Of a stretch of DNA of 38,104 bases, positions 25,228-32,866 are shown in pieces. The position numbers and the translations under genes were made by a program. The DNA is from Kitasatospora cheerisanensis KCTC 2395 (lineage in GTDB: Bacteria; Actinomycetota; Actinomycetes; Streptomycetales; Streptomycetaceae), in the NCBI RefSeq assembly GCF_000696185.1, contig NZ_KK853997.1, positions 2,658,288 to 2,696,391 on the forward strand, written 5' to 3'. The notes below the pieces were generated by a model. The model did not search any database and was not told the origin of the DNA. It saw only the letters and a list, made by a program, of their open reading frames with translations. Within the stretch, counting starts at the first letter, position 1. The number at the start of each line of letters is the position of its first letter.

Positions 25228-25390
25228 CTACTTGCCGGTGTCAGTGGTGGCTGAGGGTCCGAGACCCATCCGGGTCAACCACCGCTGCGGGTCGGCGGTC
25301 TCGGTCAGGGCGTGCATGAAGTCCCTGCCGTCGAAGTACAGCTCCGGTATGTAGGGGCCCGGCGGTGTTGATGAGCGTGAAGTGCGTCAT
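25228..25390 (-). CDS. Small peptide gene (about 53 aa), frame interrupted by a likely 1-base indel
   Basis: From ATG 25390 (GAGGAA just upstream) the first 12 codons all end in G or C: MTHFTLINTAGP. After GGGCCCC (25360-25354, minus strand) G/C at third positions collapses in that frame but is about 88 percent in the next one, which reads YIPELYFDGRDFMHALTETA, continues DPQRWLTRMGLGPSATTDTGK and stops at 25228. Removing one C joins them into 53 residues. The peptide is acidic-aromatic and has no signal peptide. It immediately precedes a hairpin, then the radical SAM/methyltransferase/ACP genes, so it may be a precursor or pathway peptide. A real frameshift, programmed or mutational, cannot be excluded. 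Confidence 0.6.
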
Positions 25391-25507
25391 TTCCTCGTGC
25401 AATTCGCTGGGTGGTTCGGTTCGGAACGCGGGCGGTGGCGGCCCGGCGGCCGGCGGTGAGCGCGGGCGCGGTACGGGGCGGCAGTCGCTCACTCCGGGCG
25501 TGGCCGG

Positions 25508-26350
25508 TCAGTGGAGGGCGGCGTAGATGGCGAGGCCGTTGTAGAGAGCGTGGGCGGCGATGAGCGGGAGGACGCGGCGCTGGTGGAGGAAGATGCCGAC
25601 CGCGGCCGCGCCGACGATGGCGGCGGCGAGGGCAGGCGGGCCCATGTAGAGCTGCACGACGAGCCGGGCGGCCACGCCGGCGGCGATCATCGCCGGCGCG
25701 GGCACTCGCAGGGCCAGGCCGAGTGCCCACAGTCCGCCGGCCATGACCACTTCCTGGACCACCGCGTCCGATACGACCCGCACGATGAGCACGCCGGTCG
25801 GGGTGGTGTTCAGCCCGAGGTCAGCGACTTGGTCGAGCGCCCCGAACTGTGCGAGGACCACCGCGACGGCGGAGGCCAGGAACATCGCGATGCCGTAGAG
25901 CAGGGCGGGTGCGACCGCGCTGTTGACGGTGCGCCAGGTCGGCCGGGCCGGGCGGAGATCCTCGCCGCCCGCGTGCCGGACCAGTTCGATGGCCAGCAGC
26001 GCCAGCACGGCGGGGGTGAGCAGCAGCCGAAGGACCGTGACGTCGGTGGCCCCGGACAGATCGCCGATCAGGTTGGCGTGGGCGATGGCGATCGTGACGG
26101 CGGCGATGCACACGGGATCACGCCACCCGCGCAGGGTGCGGGCCTGGCGCAGCCACACGGTGACGGCGGCGGCGGCGAGCACTCCGCCGCACTCGACGAT
26201 GGCGGTCACGGCGATGGGTGCTCGCTGGCCCGCGATGCGGTAGACGAGATAGACGAGTTCGGGGGCGAGGGCGCAGGTGGCGAGGATGCCCCACAGGAGC
26301 AGCCAGCGCGCCTGGGCGCTGCGGGTGTTGGGTAAGGCGGTGGTGGTCAT
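25508..26350 (-). CDS. CPBP-family-like multi-pass membrane protein, 280 aa
   Basis: Eight or so hydrophobic segments and the C-terminal HALYN (H267, N271) match the CPBP (Abi/CAAX-protease) motif HxxxN. The first motif is degenerate: the usual EExxxR is Q199-E200-VVM-A204, and the second motif lacks its histidine, so protease activity is doubtful. Some CPBP proteins act in peptide maturation or immunity beside bacteriocin genes. The gene directly precedes the small peptide gene. ATG 26350 has a poor ribosome site. Codon 6 is a TTA leucine codon (26335-26333), read in Streptomyces only by the developmentally controlled bldA tRNA. Confidence 0.72.
   Translation of the reverse strand: MTTTALPNTRSAQARWLLLWGILATCALAPELVYLVYRIAGQRAPIAVTAIVECGGVLAAAAVTVWLRQARTLRGWRDPVCIAAVTIAIAHANLIGDLSGATDVTVLRLLLTPAVLALLAIELVRHAGGEDLRPARPTWRTVNSAVAPALLYGIAMFLASAVAVVLAQFGALDQVADLGLNTTPTGVLIVRVVSDAVVQEVVMAGGLWALGLALRVPAPAMIAAGVAARLVVQLYMGPPALAAAIVGAAAVGIFLHQRRVLPLIAAHALYNGLAIYAALH
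26333..26335 (-). promoter_or_regulatory. TTA (bldA-dependent) codon in the CPBP-like gene
   Basis: Reading ATG ACC ACC ACC GCC TTA CCC on the minus strand. TTA is very rare in Streptomyces genes and makes translation depend on tRNA-Leu(UUA), usually limiting expression to later growth. I saw no other in-frame TTA in genes of this cluster. Confidence 0.85.
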
Positions 26351-26435
26351 GGAGGACTTTCGGCTCTGGTGGTGCCGGGCCCGCGCCGGGCCCGGGTTGG
26401 CGGAACACCGGTGTGGGCTGCGGCCGGCGCGGGGG

Positions 26436-26464
26436 GTGCCGTCCCGGCCGGGTCGGGACGGCAC
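26436..26464 (-). terminator. Perfect 11-bp hairpin between EEP and CPBP genes
   Basis: GTGCCGTCCCG (26436-26446) and CGGGACGGCAC (26454-26464) form a perfect stem with a 7-base loop, a few bases after the EEP stop (26473). The same gap carries a repeated CCGGGCCCG palindrome. A transcription pause or attenuator inside the operon is likely. Confidence 0.65.
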
Positions 26465-26472
26465 CCGTTCGG

Positions 26473-27429
26473 TCAGTGGCGGAAGGTGACGACGGGCCGG
26501 TTCATCACGGTCCACAGCCCGCTGCGGCTCCAGCGGGTGATCTGGGGCGCGTGGTCGGACATCGCCCGCACCTCGGGGCTGGTCGGGGTCTCGGAGCTGA
26601 TGAGCGCGTCGGGCAGTTCGTCGGAGACGTAGGTGCGGTCGATCGGGCCGAGACCGCCGGGCGGCAGGTCCGCGTCGGGGACGCGCTGACGGTCCTTGTC
26701 GGGCCCGTGTCCGGTGGTGGGCCGGTCGGCGCCCGTCTGTCCGAGCACGGTCGCCGCGTGCCGGCCGACGTCCACCATGCGGCGGCAGGTCATGAGCCGG
26801 TCGGCTTGGTCGTCGGGCCTGAAGGTGCCGTCGGGGTCGAGGATCGAGCGGTTCAGGGCGTAGGCGCGGTCCTCCGCGTGGTCCAGGCTGAGCGGGGCGC
26901 GGCCTGCCGGCCAGGAGTTCCAGTCGCCGGCCACCAGGCCCAGCCGGCCGTCGTGGACCATGTTCGCCAGCAGCCATCGGAGCTGGGTGAGGCGGGCCGA
27001 CGGGTCGCCGAAGTCGGCGTGGACGGAGGCGACCGACAGTTTGCGCGCGCTGAGGGCGCCGGTGGCGGCGTCGATGAGGTGGAGCCTCGCGGTGGCGGGG
27101 CGGTGCCGAATTTCCGGCGGGTAGGCCACCCACTTCGAGTCGGGCCGGAACACGGCGGCGTCGTAGAGGAGGACGTTGCGGCTTCCCGGGCGGACGTTGG
27201 GTGCCTCCACGAAGGCCAGGCCGAGCTGGTCGGCGACCGTCGCTGCCTGGCCGTCCTGAAGTTCCTGCAGCGTCATCAGGTGCGGGCGGATGCCGGTCTC
27301 CTGGGCGCGCCGGTCGATCCACTCCAGGAACCGGTCGAGGTGCCATCCGTGCTGGATGTTGGCGTTGACGTGCTCGATGACGTCGGGGTCGTGGGGGTCG
27401 TCCGTGACGGCCGCGGGTGTGGTGGACAT
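26473..27429 (-). CDS. Endonuclease/exonuclease/phosphatase family protein, 318 aa
   Basis: Mg-dependent phosphoesterase fold. LQE at about 54-56 (metal ligand E56), a central DxN in VAGDWNSWP (169-171), GPIDRTYVSD near 261, and the catalytic SDHAP at 291-295. All core motifs seem intact. Members cleave DNA, RNA, nucleotides or phospholipids; no signal peptide is present, so it acts in the cytoplasm. ATG 27429 follows GAGAGG. Neighbouring nucleoside-deoxyribosyltransferase-like gene suggests nucleotide chemistry in this operon, but the substrate is unknown. Confidence 0.82.
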   Translation of the reverse strand: MSTTPAAVTDDPHDPDVIEHVNANIQHGWHLDRFLEWIDRRAQETGIRPHLMTLQELQDGQAATVADQLGLAFVEAPNVRPGSRNVLLYDAAVFRPDSKWVAYPPEIRHRPATARLHLIDAATGALSARKLSVASVHADFGDPSARLTQLRWLLANMVHDGRLGLVAGDWNSWPAGRAPLSLDHAEDRAYALNRSILDPDGTFRPDDQADRLMTCRRMVDVGRHAATVLGQTGADRPTTGHGPDKDRQRVPDADLPPGGLGPIDRTYVSDELPDALISSETPTSPEVRAMSDHAPQITRWSRSGLWTVMNRPVVTFRH

Positions 27430-27533
27430 GCGGGATGCCTCTCTGTGTCGGGTCAGGGTGGGCGGCGCGCCGGGGGTTGCGCCGTGTCCGGCCGGCGGGG
27501 GCGCGCGGGCCTGAGGCGGAGCGGGCGGGGTGC

Positions 27534-28139
27534 TCACGGCTTCGACGGCCGGTCGGCGGTGTCGGCGGAGCGTGCAGGGTCGAGGGCGGCGAGGGCGGCG
27601 GCGACGGTGTCGGCGAGGGTGTCGGCGACGGGCAGCCACGGCAGCCTGTGTGCGAGCAGGACGCGGTTGGCGCGCTGGGCGGGATCGGCGGGGTTGCAGC
27701 CGACGACCACCGTGCCGCCGTACGGGGTGAACAGGCCGGCCTCGTAGCAGGCGTGCACCCGGACGAGGCCGATCGGGTTCCAGAACAGGACGAGGTCGGC
27801 GCGGCGGATGTAGCGGTCCTGCCAGCCGAAGGGGGCCCACGCGGTGTAGGGGTCGGTGCCGGCGTTGCGGGAGGGACGCGGGTTGAGGACGGTGCCGTCG
27901 AAGCCGGCGCGCGCCAGCAGATCCACGGCTTGGGACTGCCAGTCAGGGCAGCCGACGGTCGCCCCGGCGAGGAACACCGACGGCCGGTCGTCGGGCTCGA
28001 ACGCCTGCGGCGCTTCGATGTATCGGAGGCTGCCGGAGCGGTTCCTGTCACCGGGAAGAGGTGACGCGGCGGCGGTTTTGCGTGTCTGAGGGCTCATCAC
28101 TTCTTTGCAGGGCGTGGGCGCGGACAGCGGGAGGTTCAT
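27534..28139 (-). CDS. Nucleoside 2-deoxyribosyltransferase-like protein, about 201 aa
   Basis: Contains the fold signature PSVFLAGATVGCPDWQ, GFDGTVLNPRPSR, IRRADLVLFWNPIGL and ACYEAGLF with a conserved Glu where such enzymes keep their catalytic nucleophile. Very close to the Nuc_deoxyrib_tr_2 layout. Enzymes of this type cleave or swap N-glycosidic bonds, and relatives act in nucleotide signalling or defence. ATG 28139 overlaps the upstream stop (ATGA); ATG 28097 with AAAGAAG is an alternative start, leaving 187 residues, and the conserved part begins later anyway. The N-terminal 40 residues look unstructured. Cytoplasmic. Confidence 0.8.
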   Translation of the reverse strand: MNLPLSAPTPCKEVMSPQTRKTAAASPLPGDRNRSGSLRYIEAPQAFEPDDRPSVFLAGATVGCPDWQSQAVDLLARAGFDGTVLNPRPSRNAGTDPYTAWAPFGWQDRYIRRADLVLFWNPIGLVRVHACYEAGLFTPYGGTVVVGCNPADPAQRANRVLLAHRLPWLPVADTLADTVAAALAALDPARSADTADRPSKP

Positions 28140-28744
28140 GGGCGGATCCGGTCGGTGGTGCGGTGGGTGCGGCCCTGACCCGGACGGCCGCCATGGGTGT
28201 GGTGCGGGTGGTGCGTGGTGGTGCGGTGTGCGGCGGGGCGGCGGAGCAGCCGGTCGCAGGCCGCTGCTGCCGCGAGGGCGGGGGCTGCGGCCAGGGCGAG
28301 CCAGACGGGCTGGGCCCGGTCGCGGTGCTCGATCAGGAACAGCAGGGCTGCTCCGGTGGGCAGGCCGAGCAGGAAACACACGACGGCCGCTGCGCCACGG
28401 CACGGAGCGGCTGCCCGGTCCGGTTGAGCGGCGGCATCGTCGCCGGCCGTCGGCAGCAGCTGCGCGGGTCGGGTGCGCCATCGCGCGAGCGGACCGCGCC
28501 CGGCCCGGTAGGCGCGGAACTCCAGGGCGCCGACGAGAACACAGAGGACTGCCATGGCGAACAGGACGAGGTCCTCGGTGAGGGTGCGCGTCGCGGGGAC
28601 GCTGCCGATCGCGAAGCCGACGGCGGACCCGAGGACGAGCGAAAGGATGGAGACGACCAGCAGCGCGGCGGCGGCGAGCCGCCCGAACCGCCGCAGCATC
28701 GCGTCCTTTCGGGCCGACTCCTCCTCGAACCTGGGGAACGTCAC
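28136..28744 (-). CDS. Multi-pass membrane protein, 202 aa
   Basis: GTG 28744 overlaps the upstream stop (GTGA) and begins VTFPRFEEESARKDAMLRRF. Four hydrophobic segments: about 24-50 (LAAAALLVVSILSLVLGSAVGFAIG), 60-77, 118-136 and 147-165. The C-terminal 35 residues are His/Arg/Thr-rich and cytoplasmic by charge. No transporter or protease motif is visible. It sits between the LuxR-like pair and the deoxyribosyltransferase-like gene, all translationally coupled. Unknown function. Confidence 0.75.
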   Translation of the reverse strand: MTFPRFEEESARKDAMLRRFGRLAAAALLVVSILSLVLGSAVGFAIGSVPATRTLTEDLVLFAMAVLCVLVGALEFRAYRAGRGPLARWRTRPAQLLPTAGDDAAAQPDRAAAPCRGAAAVVCFLLGLPTGAALLFLIEHRDRAQPVWLALAAAPALAAAAACDRLLRRPAAHRTTTHHPHHTHGGRPGQGRTHRTTDRIRP

Positions 28745-29247
28745 GATGCCGCCTCCCCGGGTGGGGCGGGCTCGACGAGCCCGGTCAGGACGCCGACGAC
28801 GACGGCCTCCTCCGGACTCCACACGCCCAGGCGCAGGAACAGCGTGCGCAGGTAGGCCGCCATCGACTTCTGCGCGGCGCCGAGGCCGAGCACGCGGGCG
28901 ACCGCCTCGGTGGTCAGGCCGTCCGCCCAGCCATAGAGGATCGTCAGACACCGGGGAGGCAGGCCCGAGCGAGCCGCCGCCACCCCCTCGGTGTCGATCG
29001 GGGCACTGATGAGGCCGGCCGCTGCCATCCAGCCGGAGAGCTGGGGCCGGGTGCGGGCACCGGTCCTGCGCAGGAGGGCCTCGACGGCTTTCCGGGCGGC
29101 CTCGGTGCTGCGGTACGGGCCGGGCGCGGCGGCGATGCCGCGGGGGCCGATGCCTGTTGCGACGAGGACGGCGAGCTTGTGCTCCTGGGCCGTGAGGTCG
29201 CGCAGGCGGGTCAGATGCACGGCGTCCTGCTGATCGGCGGCGGTCAC
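28741..29247 (-). CDS. LuxR-type HTH-like protein, two-domain, 168 aa
   Basis: Two related parts. The first, LTAQEHKLAVLVATGIGPRGIAAAPGPYRSTEAARKAVEALLRRTGA, is a variant LuxR/NarL-type HTH with an insertion before the recognition helix. The second, PPRCLTILYGWADGLTTEAVARVLGLGAAQKSMAAYLRTLFLRLGVWSPEEAVVVGVLTGLV, again resembles that HTH. GTG 29247 overlaps the upstream stop. No receiver or PAS domain exists, so it is a short DNA-binding regulator candidate, with a twin directly upstream. It may have lost DNA binding in one half. Confidence 0.7.
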   Translation of the reverse strand: MTAADQQDAVHLTRLRDLTAQEHKLAVLVATGIGPRGIAAAPGPYRSTEAARKAVEALLRRTGARTRPQLSGWMAAAGLISAPIDTEGVAAARSGLPPRCLTILYGWADGLTTEAVARVLGLGAAQKSMAAYLRTLFLRLGVWSPEEAVVVGVLTGLVEPAPPGEAAS

Positions 29248-29810
29248 AGCAGCACCAAAGCCGGGGTGCCGACGGCGTCCGTCCGCCCCTCCGGGGGACG
29301 GCCGTTCGCAAAGGGGCCGGTGCCGGTGAGCGGTTCGGCCGGCCAGGCGGGGTTGATGTGGCTCAGCAGCACCAGGCCGGTGAGGACGCCGACGACGGCG
29401 GCCTGCGGCGCGCAGCCGACGCCCAGGCCGGCGAGCACCGCCTTGCCGTAGCTGCGGACCGTGGTCGAGGCGATGCCCATCTCGGCGGCCAGCTCGGCGT
29501 TGACCTTCCCGCCGGCCCAGCCGCGCAGGAGTTGCCGCTGCCGCCGGGGCAGGGCGGGCGTCGTGATCAGCGCCCCGGTGGGGTGCACGGGTCGGGTGAC
29601 GATCCGCCGGGCGGTGGCCCATGCCGCCAGGTGCGCCGGGGTGCGGGTGCCGGTCGCGGCGAGAACGGTGTCGATCGCGTCGCGCACCCCTTCCGGCCGA
29701 AGTCGGATCTCCGGCTCGGCGGCGATCTGCCTGGAGTTCGCGCCGCCGGTGACGAGAACCGTCAACCGGCGCTGGGCGGCGGTGAGTTGGGGCATGGGAT
29801 TGGGGATCAC
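29244..29810 (-). CDS. LuxR-type HTH-like protein, two-domain paralogue, 188 aa
   Basis: Paralogue of the downstream gene. Part one LTAAQRRLTVLVTGGANSRQIAAEPEIRLRPEGVRDAIDTVLAATGT; part two PRRQRQLLRGWAGGKVNAELAAEMGIASTTVRSYGKAVLAGLGV, the clearest LuxR helix-turn-helix of the four. Both genes share the VVGVLTGLV ending of the second domain. The start is taken as GTG 29810 after GAGAGA; ATG 29795 is possible. A tandem duplication is the simplest origin. It probably regulates this operon or acts as a paired regulator. Confidence 0.7.
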   Translation of the reverse strand: MIPNPMPQLTAAQRRLTVLVTGGANSRQIAAEPEIRLRPEGVRDAIDTVLAATGTRTPAHLAAWATARRIVTRPVHPTGALITTPALPRRQRQLLRGWAGGKVNAELAAEMGIASTTVRSYGKAVLAGLGVGCAPQAAVVGVLTGLVLLSHINPAWPAEPLTGTGPFANGRPPEGRTDAVGTPALVLL

Positions 29811-29847
29811 AGCGGGTCTCTCTTCGACGGGCGGTGGTTCGGGTGAT

Positions 29848-31374
29848 TCACGGCTGCGGTGGCGCGGGCGCGCTCTGCGCGGCGAGGTGGGTGAGCAGGC
29901 GCGGGCCGAGCTGCTCGGCGCTGCCGGTGCCGACGACGAGGACCAGGTCGCCGTCGCCGGCCATCGCGGCGATCTTCTGCGCGGGGCCCGCCGCGCCGCG
30001 TCCGGTGCGCAGGCGGTGGACCGCTGCGGTGCTGAGTCGGTGGCGGGCGGCCTGCTCGATGGCGTCGAGGGGGTCCGGTGCGACGGTGTGGTGGGTCAGC
30101 GGAGTGTCGACGGGCAGGAGCAGGACCCGGTTGGCGGCGGCGAGGGCGTTGCCGAGCTCAGCGGCGTGGGCGCCGGCGCGGGCCAGGCCGTCGGGGGTGA
30201 GGGCGACGATCAGGGAGCCCTCGGTGAGATGCCGGGCGGCCTGCACGTCGTGGGCGACTTCGTGAGGGTGCCGGGCGCGGGAGTCGACCACGGTGATGCC
30301 CGCCGCCTCGCCGAGGACGGTCAGGGAGCGGTGCGCGCCGAGGAAGGCGGTGGCGCGCTGGACGACCGCGTGCGGGTCCTCCCCGATCGCGAGGGCGGTG
30401 GCGATCGCCGCGCACACCGCCAAGGCGTGGTGCCGGCCGGCCACAGAGAGGTCGAAGCCGTGGCCCTCCGCGCGGTGGCGCAGCACGGCATGGAAGCCGG
30501 TGGCATTGCGGGCAAGGCGGATGATCCGGACGGTGGAGGCGGCGTCGGAGCCGACGGTGACCACGTCCGGGCCCTTGCGGCCGGTGAGGCGTTCGTGGAG
30601 GTTCGCCAAGCCGCCGTCCCAGGCCGGCAGGACGACGATGTCGGCGCGGCGGGCGAGGCGTTCGGCGGCGTCGAGTCCGGCGACGACGTCCTCGTAGTGC
30701 GGGGCGTTGGCACCGGTGGACACGATCAGCGCGGCGGCGTGGTGCTGCTCGGTGTTCGGCAGGTACGGGGCGGGCAGGTGCTGCCAGGCGTAGGGCGGGG
30801 CGGCCTCGTGGGTGGTGGTGTCCGGGCAGAAGTCGACCACGATCCGGCCCCCGGCGGCGGCGCGCCCGGCGACGCCGGCGCGCGCGGGGGTGTTGAGGAT
30901 CCAGCCGGTGCGCCCGTCGTCGAGGACGGCGGCCAGGGCGGCGGCAGCGGTGGCGGTGCTGTGGCTGCCGCCGACGGCCACCGTCACCGCGCCCGCGTCG
31001 GCGGTGATCGCCCGCAGGGCCGAGGCCCGGCCGAGAACGGGCAGATGCACGGCACGGGCGCGGTCGAGTTCGGGGTGCGGGGCGGCGACGGCGCTCGACC
31101 ACACCACCGCGCTGCGCTCGGCACCCACGTGCGCCGGGTCGAAGCCGGCGTGCACCCGGACGCCGGCCGCTTCGAGGGCGGCCACGGCAGGGCTGCGAGC
31201 CAGGTCGGCCGGGACGGAGCCGGTGACGTCCGCCCCAGACTCGGCCAGCCACCGGGCCAGGCCCTCCATGCCGGGCGCGGCGACGTTGACCAGGTGCGGA
31301 GCGGCCAGCAGCGCCGGCACCGCGCCGGAGCGGCTCGCCCCGGCGGCGGAGCCGGGGCGCGTGGTGGTGGTCAT
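29848..31374 (-). CDS. MurC-like Mur ligase homologue lacking the P-loop lysine, 508 aa
   Basis: Order of domains follows MurC: N-terminal Rossmann LVNVAAPGMEGLARWLAESGADVTGS (about 28-53), the WSSAV strand, HLPVLGRASAL, central ATPase-like domain, and the C-terminal domain with GDLVLVVGTGSAEQLGPRLL. The P-loop GTHGKT of active Mur ligases is replaced by GSHSTA (136-141), losing the ATP-binding Lys, and the usual DxxH metal/nucleotide residues are replaced near TGANAPHYEDV. So it may not bind ATP normally and could be a pseudo-enzyme, a binding protein, or use other chemistry. ATG 31374 follows GGAGGAAAC. Normal peptidoglycan MurC is expected elsewhere in the genome. Confidence 0.75.
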   Translation of the reverse strand: MTTTTRPGSAAGASRSGAVPALLAAPHLVNVAAPGMEGLARWLAESGADVTGSVPADLARSPAVAALEAAGVRVHAGFDPAHVGAERSAVVWSSAVAAPHPELDRARAVHLPVLGRASALRAITADAGAVTVAVGGSHSTATAAAALAAVLDDGRTGWILNTPARAGVAGRAAAGGRIVVDFCPDTTTHEAAPPYAWQHLPAPYLPNTEQHHAAALIVSTGANAPHYEDVVAGLDAAERLARRADIVVLPAWDGGLANLHERLTGRKGPDVVTVGSDAASTVRIIRLARNATGFHAVLRHRAEGHGFDLSVAGRHHALAVCAAIATALAIGEDPHAVVQRATAFLGAHRSLTVLGEAAGITVVDSRARHPHEVAHDVQAARHLTEGSLIVALTPDGLARAGAHAAELGNALAAANRVLLLPVDTPLTHHTVAPDPLDAIEQAARHRLSTAAVHRLRTGRGAAGPAQKIAAMAGDGDLVLVVGTGSAEQLGPRLLTHLAAQSAPAPPQP

Positions 31375-31413
31375 GAGTTTCCTCCGACGGACAAGAAAGA
31401 GTGGGAAGTTGGT

Positions 31414-31456
31414 CCGGGCCGGCGGCGGAGTGCGAGGAGCCCCGTCGCCGGCCCGG
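31414..31456 (-). terminator. Hairpin between the ligase genes
   Basis: CCGGGCCGGCG (31414-31424) and CGCCGGCCCGG (31446-31456) form a perfect 11-bp stem with a 21-base loop in the 85-base gap after the glutamine-synthetase-like gene. Possible attenuator. Confidence 0.55.
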
Positions 31457-31459
31457 GGC

Positions 31460-32866
31460 TCAGGCCTGGGTCAGGCCGCGCTCGACCTCGGCGTCGGTGA
31501 CGCGGGCGGCGTGGTGGTCCAGGTCCATGCGGGCGACGCGGGCCAGGTGCGCGACGACCGGCTCGCCCAGCAGCTCGCCGGCCAGTGCGCTCGTCTCGAA
31601 CCGGGCGAGGGCCTCCTCCAGCGAGCGCGGCACCAGCGGCGCATCGTGCTGCCGGTAGGCGTCGCCGACGGTGGCGGGCGGGGGCGTGAGCTTCTCCGCG
31701 ATGCCGTGCCGGATGCCGGCCAGCACGGCCGCCAGGGCGAGCAGCGGGTTGGCGTCCGCCCCGGGAAGCCGGACTTCGAGCCGCAGGCTCGGGCCATGGC
31801 CGACCACCCGCACCGCGCACGTGCGGTTGTCGCGGCCCCAGGCGAGGCGGGCCGGGGCGAACGAGTGCGGCTGCAGGCGCTTGTAGCTGTTGACGTACGG
31901 CGCCCACAGCGGCGCGAGTTCCGGCAGCACCGTCAGCAGCCCGGCCACCGCGTGCCCGCCCAGCTCCGACAGCTCCGTCCCGTGCGCCGGGTCGGCTGCC
32001 AGCAGCGGGCCGCCGGAATCGTGCAGGGAGACGTGCAGGTGCATCCCGGAGCCCACGCCGGTGGACGGGGCCGCCATGAACGATGCCGTCAGCCCCTGCT
32101 CTTCGGCGATCGTCTTCGCGGCGTGCTTGAACAGCACGTGCTGCTCGCACGCATCCGTGGCCTGTCCGTAGGGGAAGGTGACCTCCACCTGGCCGTGCCC
32201 GCTTTCGCCCTTGACGGCCTCGACGGGCAGGCCGGCTCCGGCAAGGTGGCGGCGCAGGCGGCGGCCGAACTCCCGCACCGCCGGCGGCTGGTCGAGCGCG
32301 TAGTCGCCGTTGCGCCCGACCGCGGGACGGAGCCCGCGCCAACCGGCCGCCGCAGCGTCCCGGGCCGTGCCCTCGTAGAGCACGAACTCGGTCTCGATCC
32401 CCACCAGCGGCACTGGGCCGAGCCGGACGAGGTGGTGCAGTTGCTCGGCCAGCACCGTGCCCGGGGCGAGCGGGTGCGGGCATCCGCCGCTGACCGGATC
32501 GGCGAGGACCAGCGCGGTGCCCGGCAGCCACGGCAGCACCCGCGCGTTCTCCACGTCCGGCAGCAGGGCGACGTCCCCGAAGCCTGACTGCCAGGAGAAC
32601 GGCCCGTCGGCGGGCGGGGTCATACCCAGGTCCGTGCCGAGCACGTACCCGCACATCTCCGGGGACAGCGCCCCCGACCCCAGCCGCTCCACCAGGGTCC
32701 GCGCGTCGTACTCCTTGCCCTGGAGGCGGCCCTGCTGGTCCCCCGTCGCCAGCAGCACCGTGTCGATCCTGTGTTCCTCGACCAACTCTTCCAGCGAACC
32801 GGTCGGCGAGGTGGCCGCCCGCGCTGGGGTCTCGGCCGCACGGGCGGCCGTCGTCGTCGCGCTCAT
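31460..32866 (-). CDS. Glutamine synthetase-family ligase (gamma-glutamyl-amine type), 468 aa
   Basis: Full-length type I-like GS. GIETEF (E158/E160), GQVEVTF (225-231), GMHLHVSL with His at 276/278, NSYKRL (R330), WGRDNR (343-348), RLEVRLPGADANP (362-374): metal and ATP-binding residues are conserved. Clustered with a permease, this form is more like PuuA/GlnA3-type gamma-glutamylpolyamine or amine ligases than the housekeeping GS. ATG 32866 overlaps the permease stop (ATGA). It would attach glutamate to an imported or pathway-made amine. Substrate not proven. Confidence 0.85.
   Translation of the reverse strand: MSATTTAARAAETPARAATSPTGSLEELVEEHRIDTVLLATGDQQGRLQGKEYDARTLVERLGSGALSPEMCGYVLGTDLGMTPPADGPFSWQSGFGDVALLPDVENARVLPWLPGTALVLADPVSGGCPHPLAPGTVLAEQLHHLVRLGPVPLVGIETEFVLYEGTARDAAAAGWRGLRPAVGRNGDYALDQPPAVREFGRRLRRHLAGAGLPVEAVKGESGHGQVEVTFPYGQATDACEQHVLFKHAAKTIAEEQGLTASFMAAPSTGVGSGMHLHVSLHDSGGPLLAADPAHGTELSELGGHAVAGLLTVLPELAPLWAPYVNSYKRLQPHSFAPARLAWGRDNRTCAVRVVGHGPSLRLEVRLPGADANPLLALAAVLAGIRHGIAEKLTPPPATVGDAYRQHDAPLVPRSLEEALARFETSALAGELLGEPVVAHLARVARMDLDHHAARVTDAEVERGLTQA

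Noticed and set aside
25241..25492. Single-frame 83-codon minus-strand ORF over the peptide gene
   Set aside because: Coding bias disappears after residue 12 of the peptide and resumes in the next frame, so this ORF mixes leader, true start and an out-of-frame end.
29461..32587. Long plus-strand ORFs opposite the MurC-like and GS-like genes
   Set aside because: Shadows; conserved Mur and GS residues are all on the minus strand.
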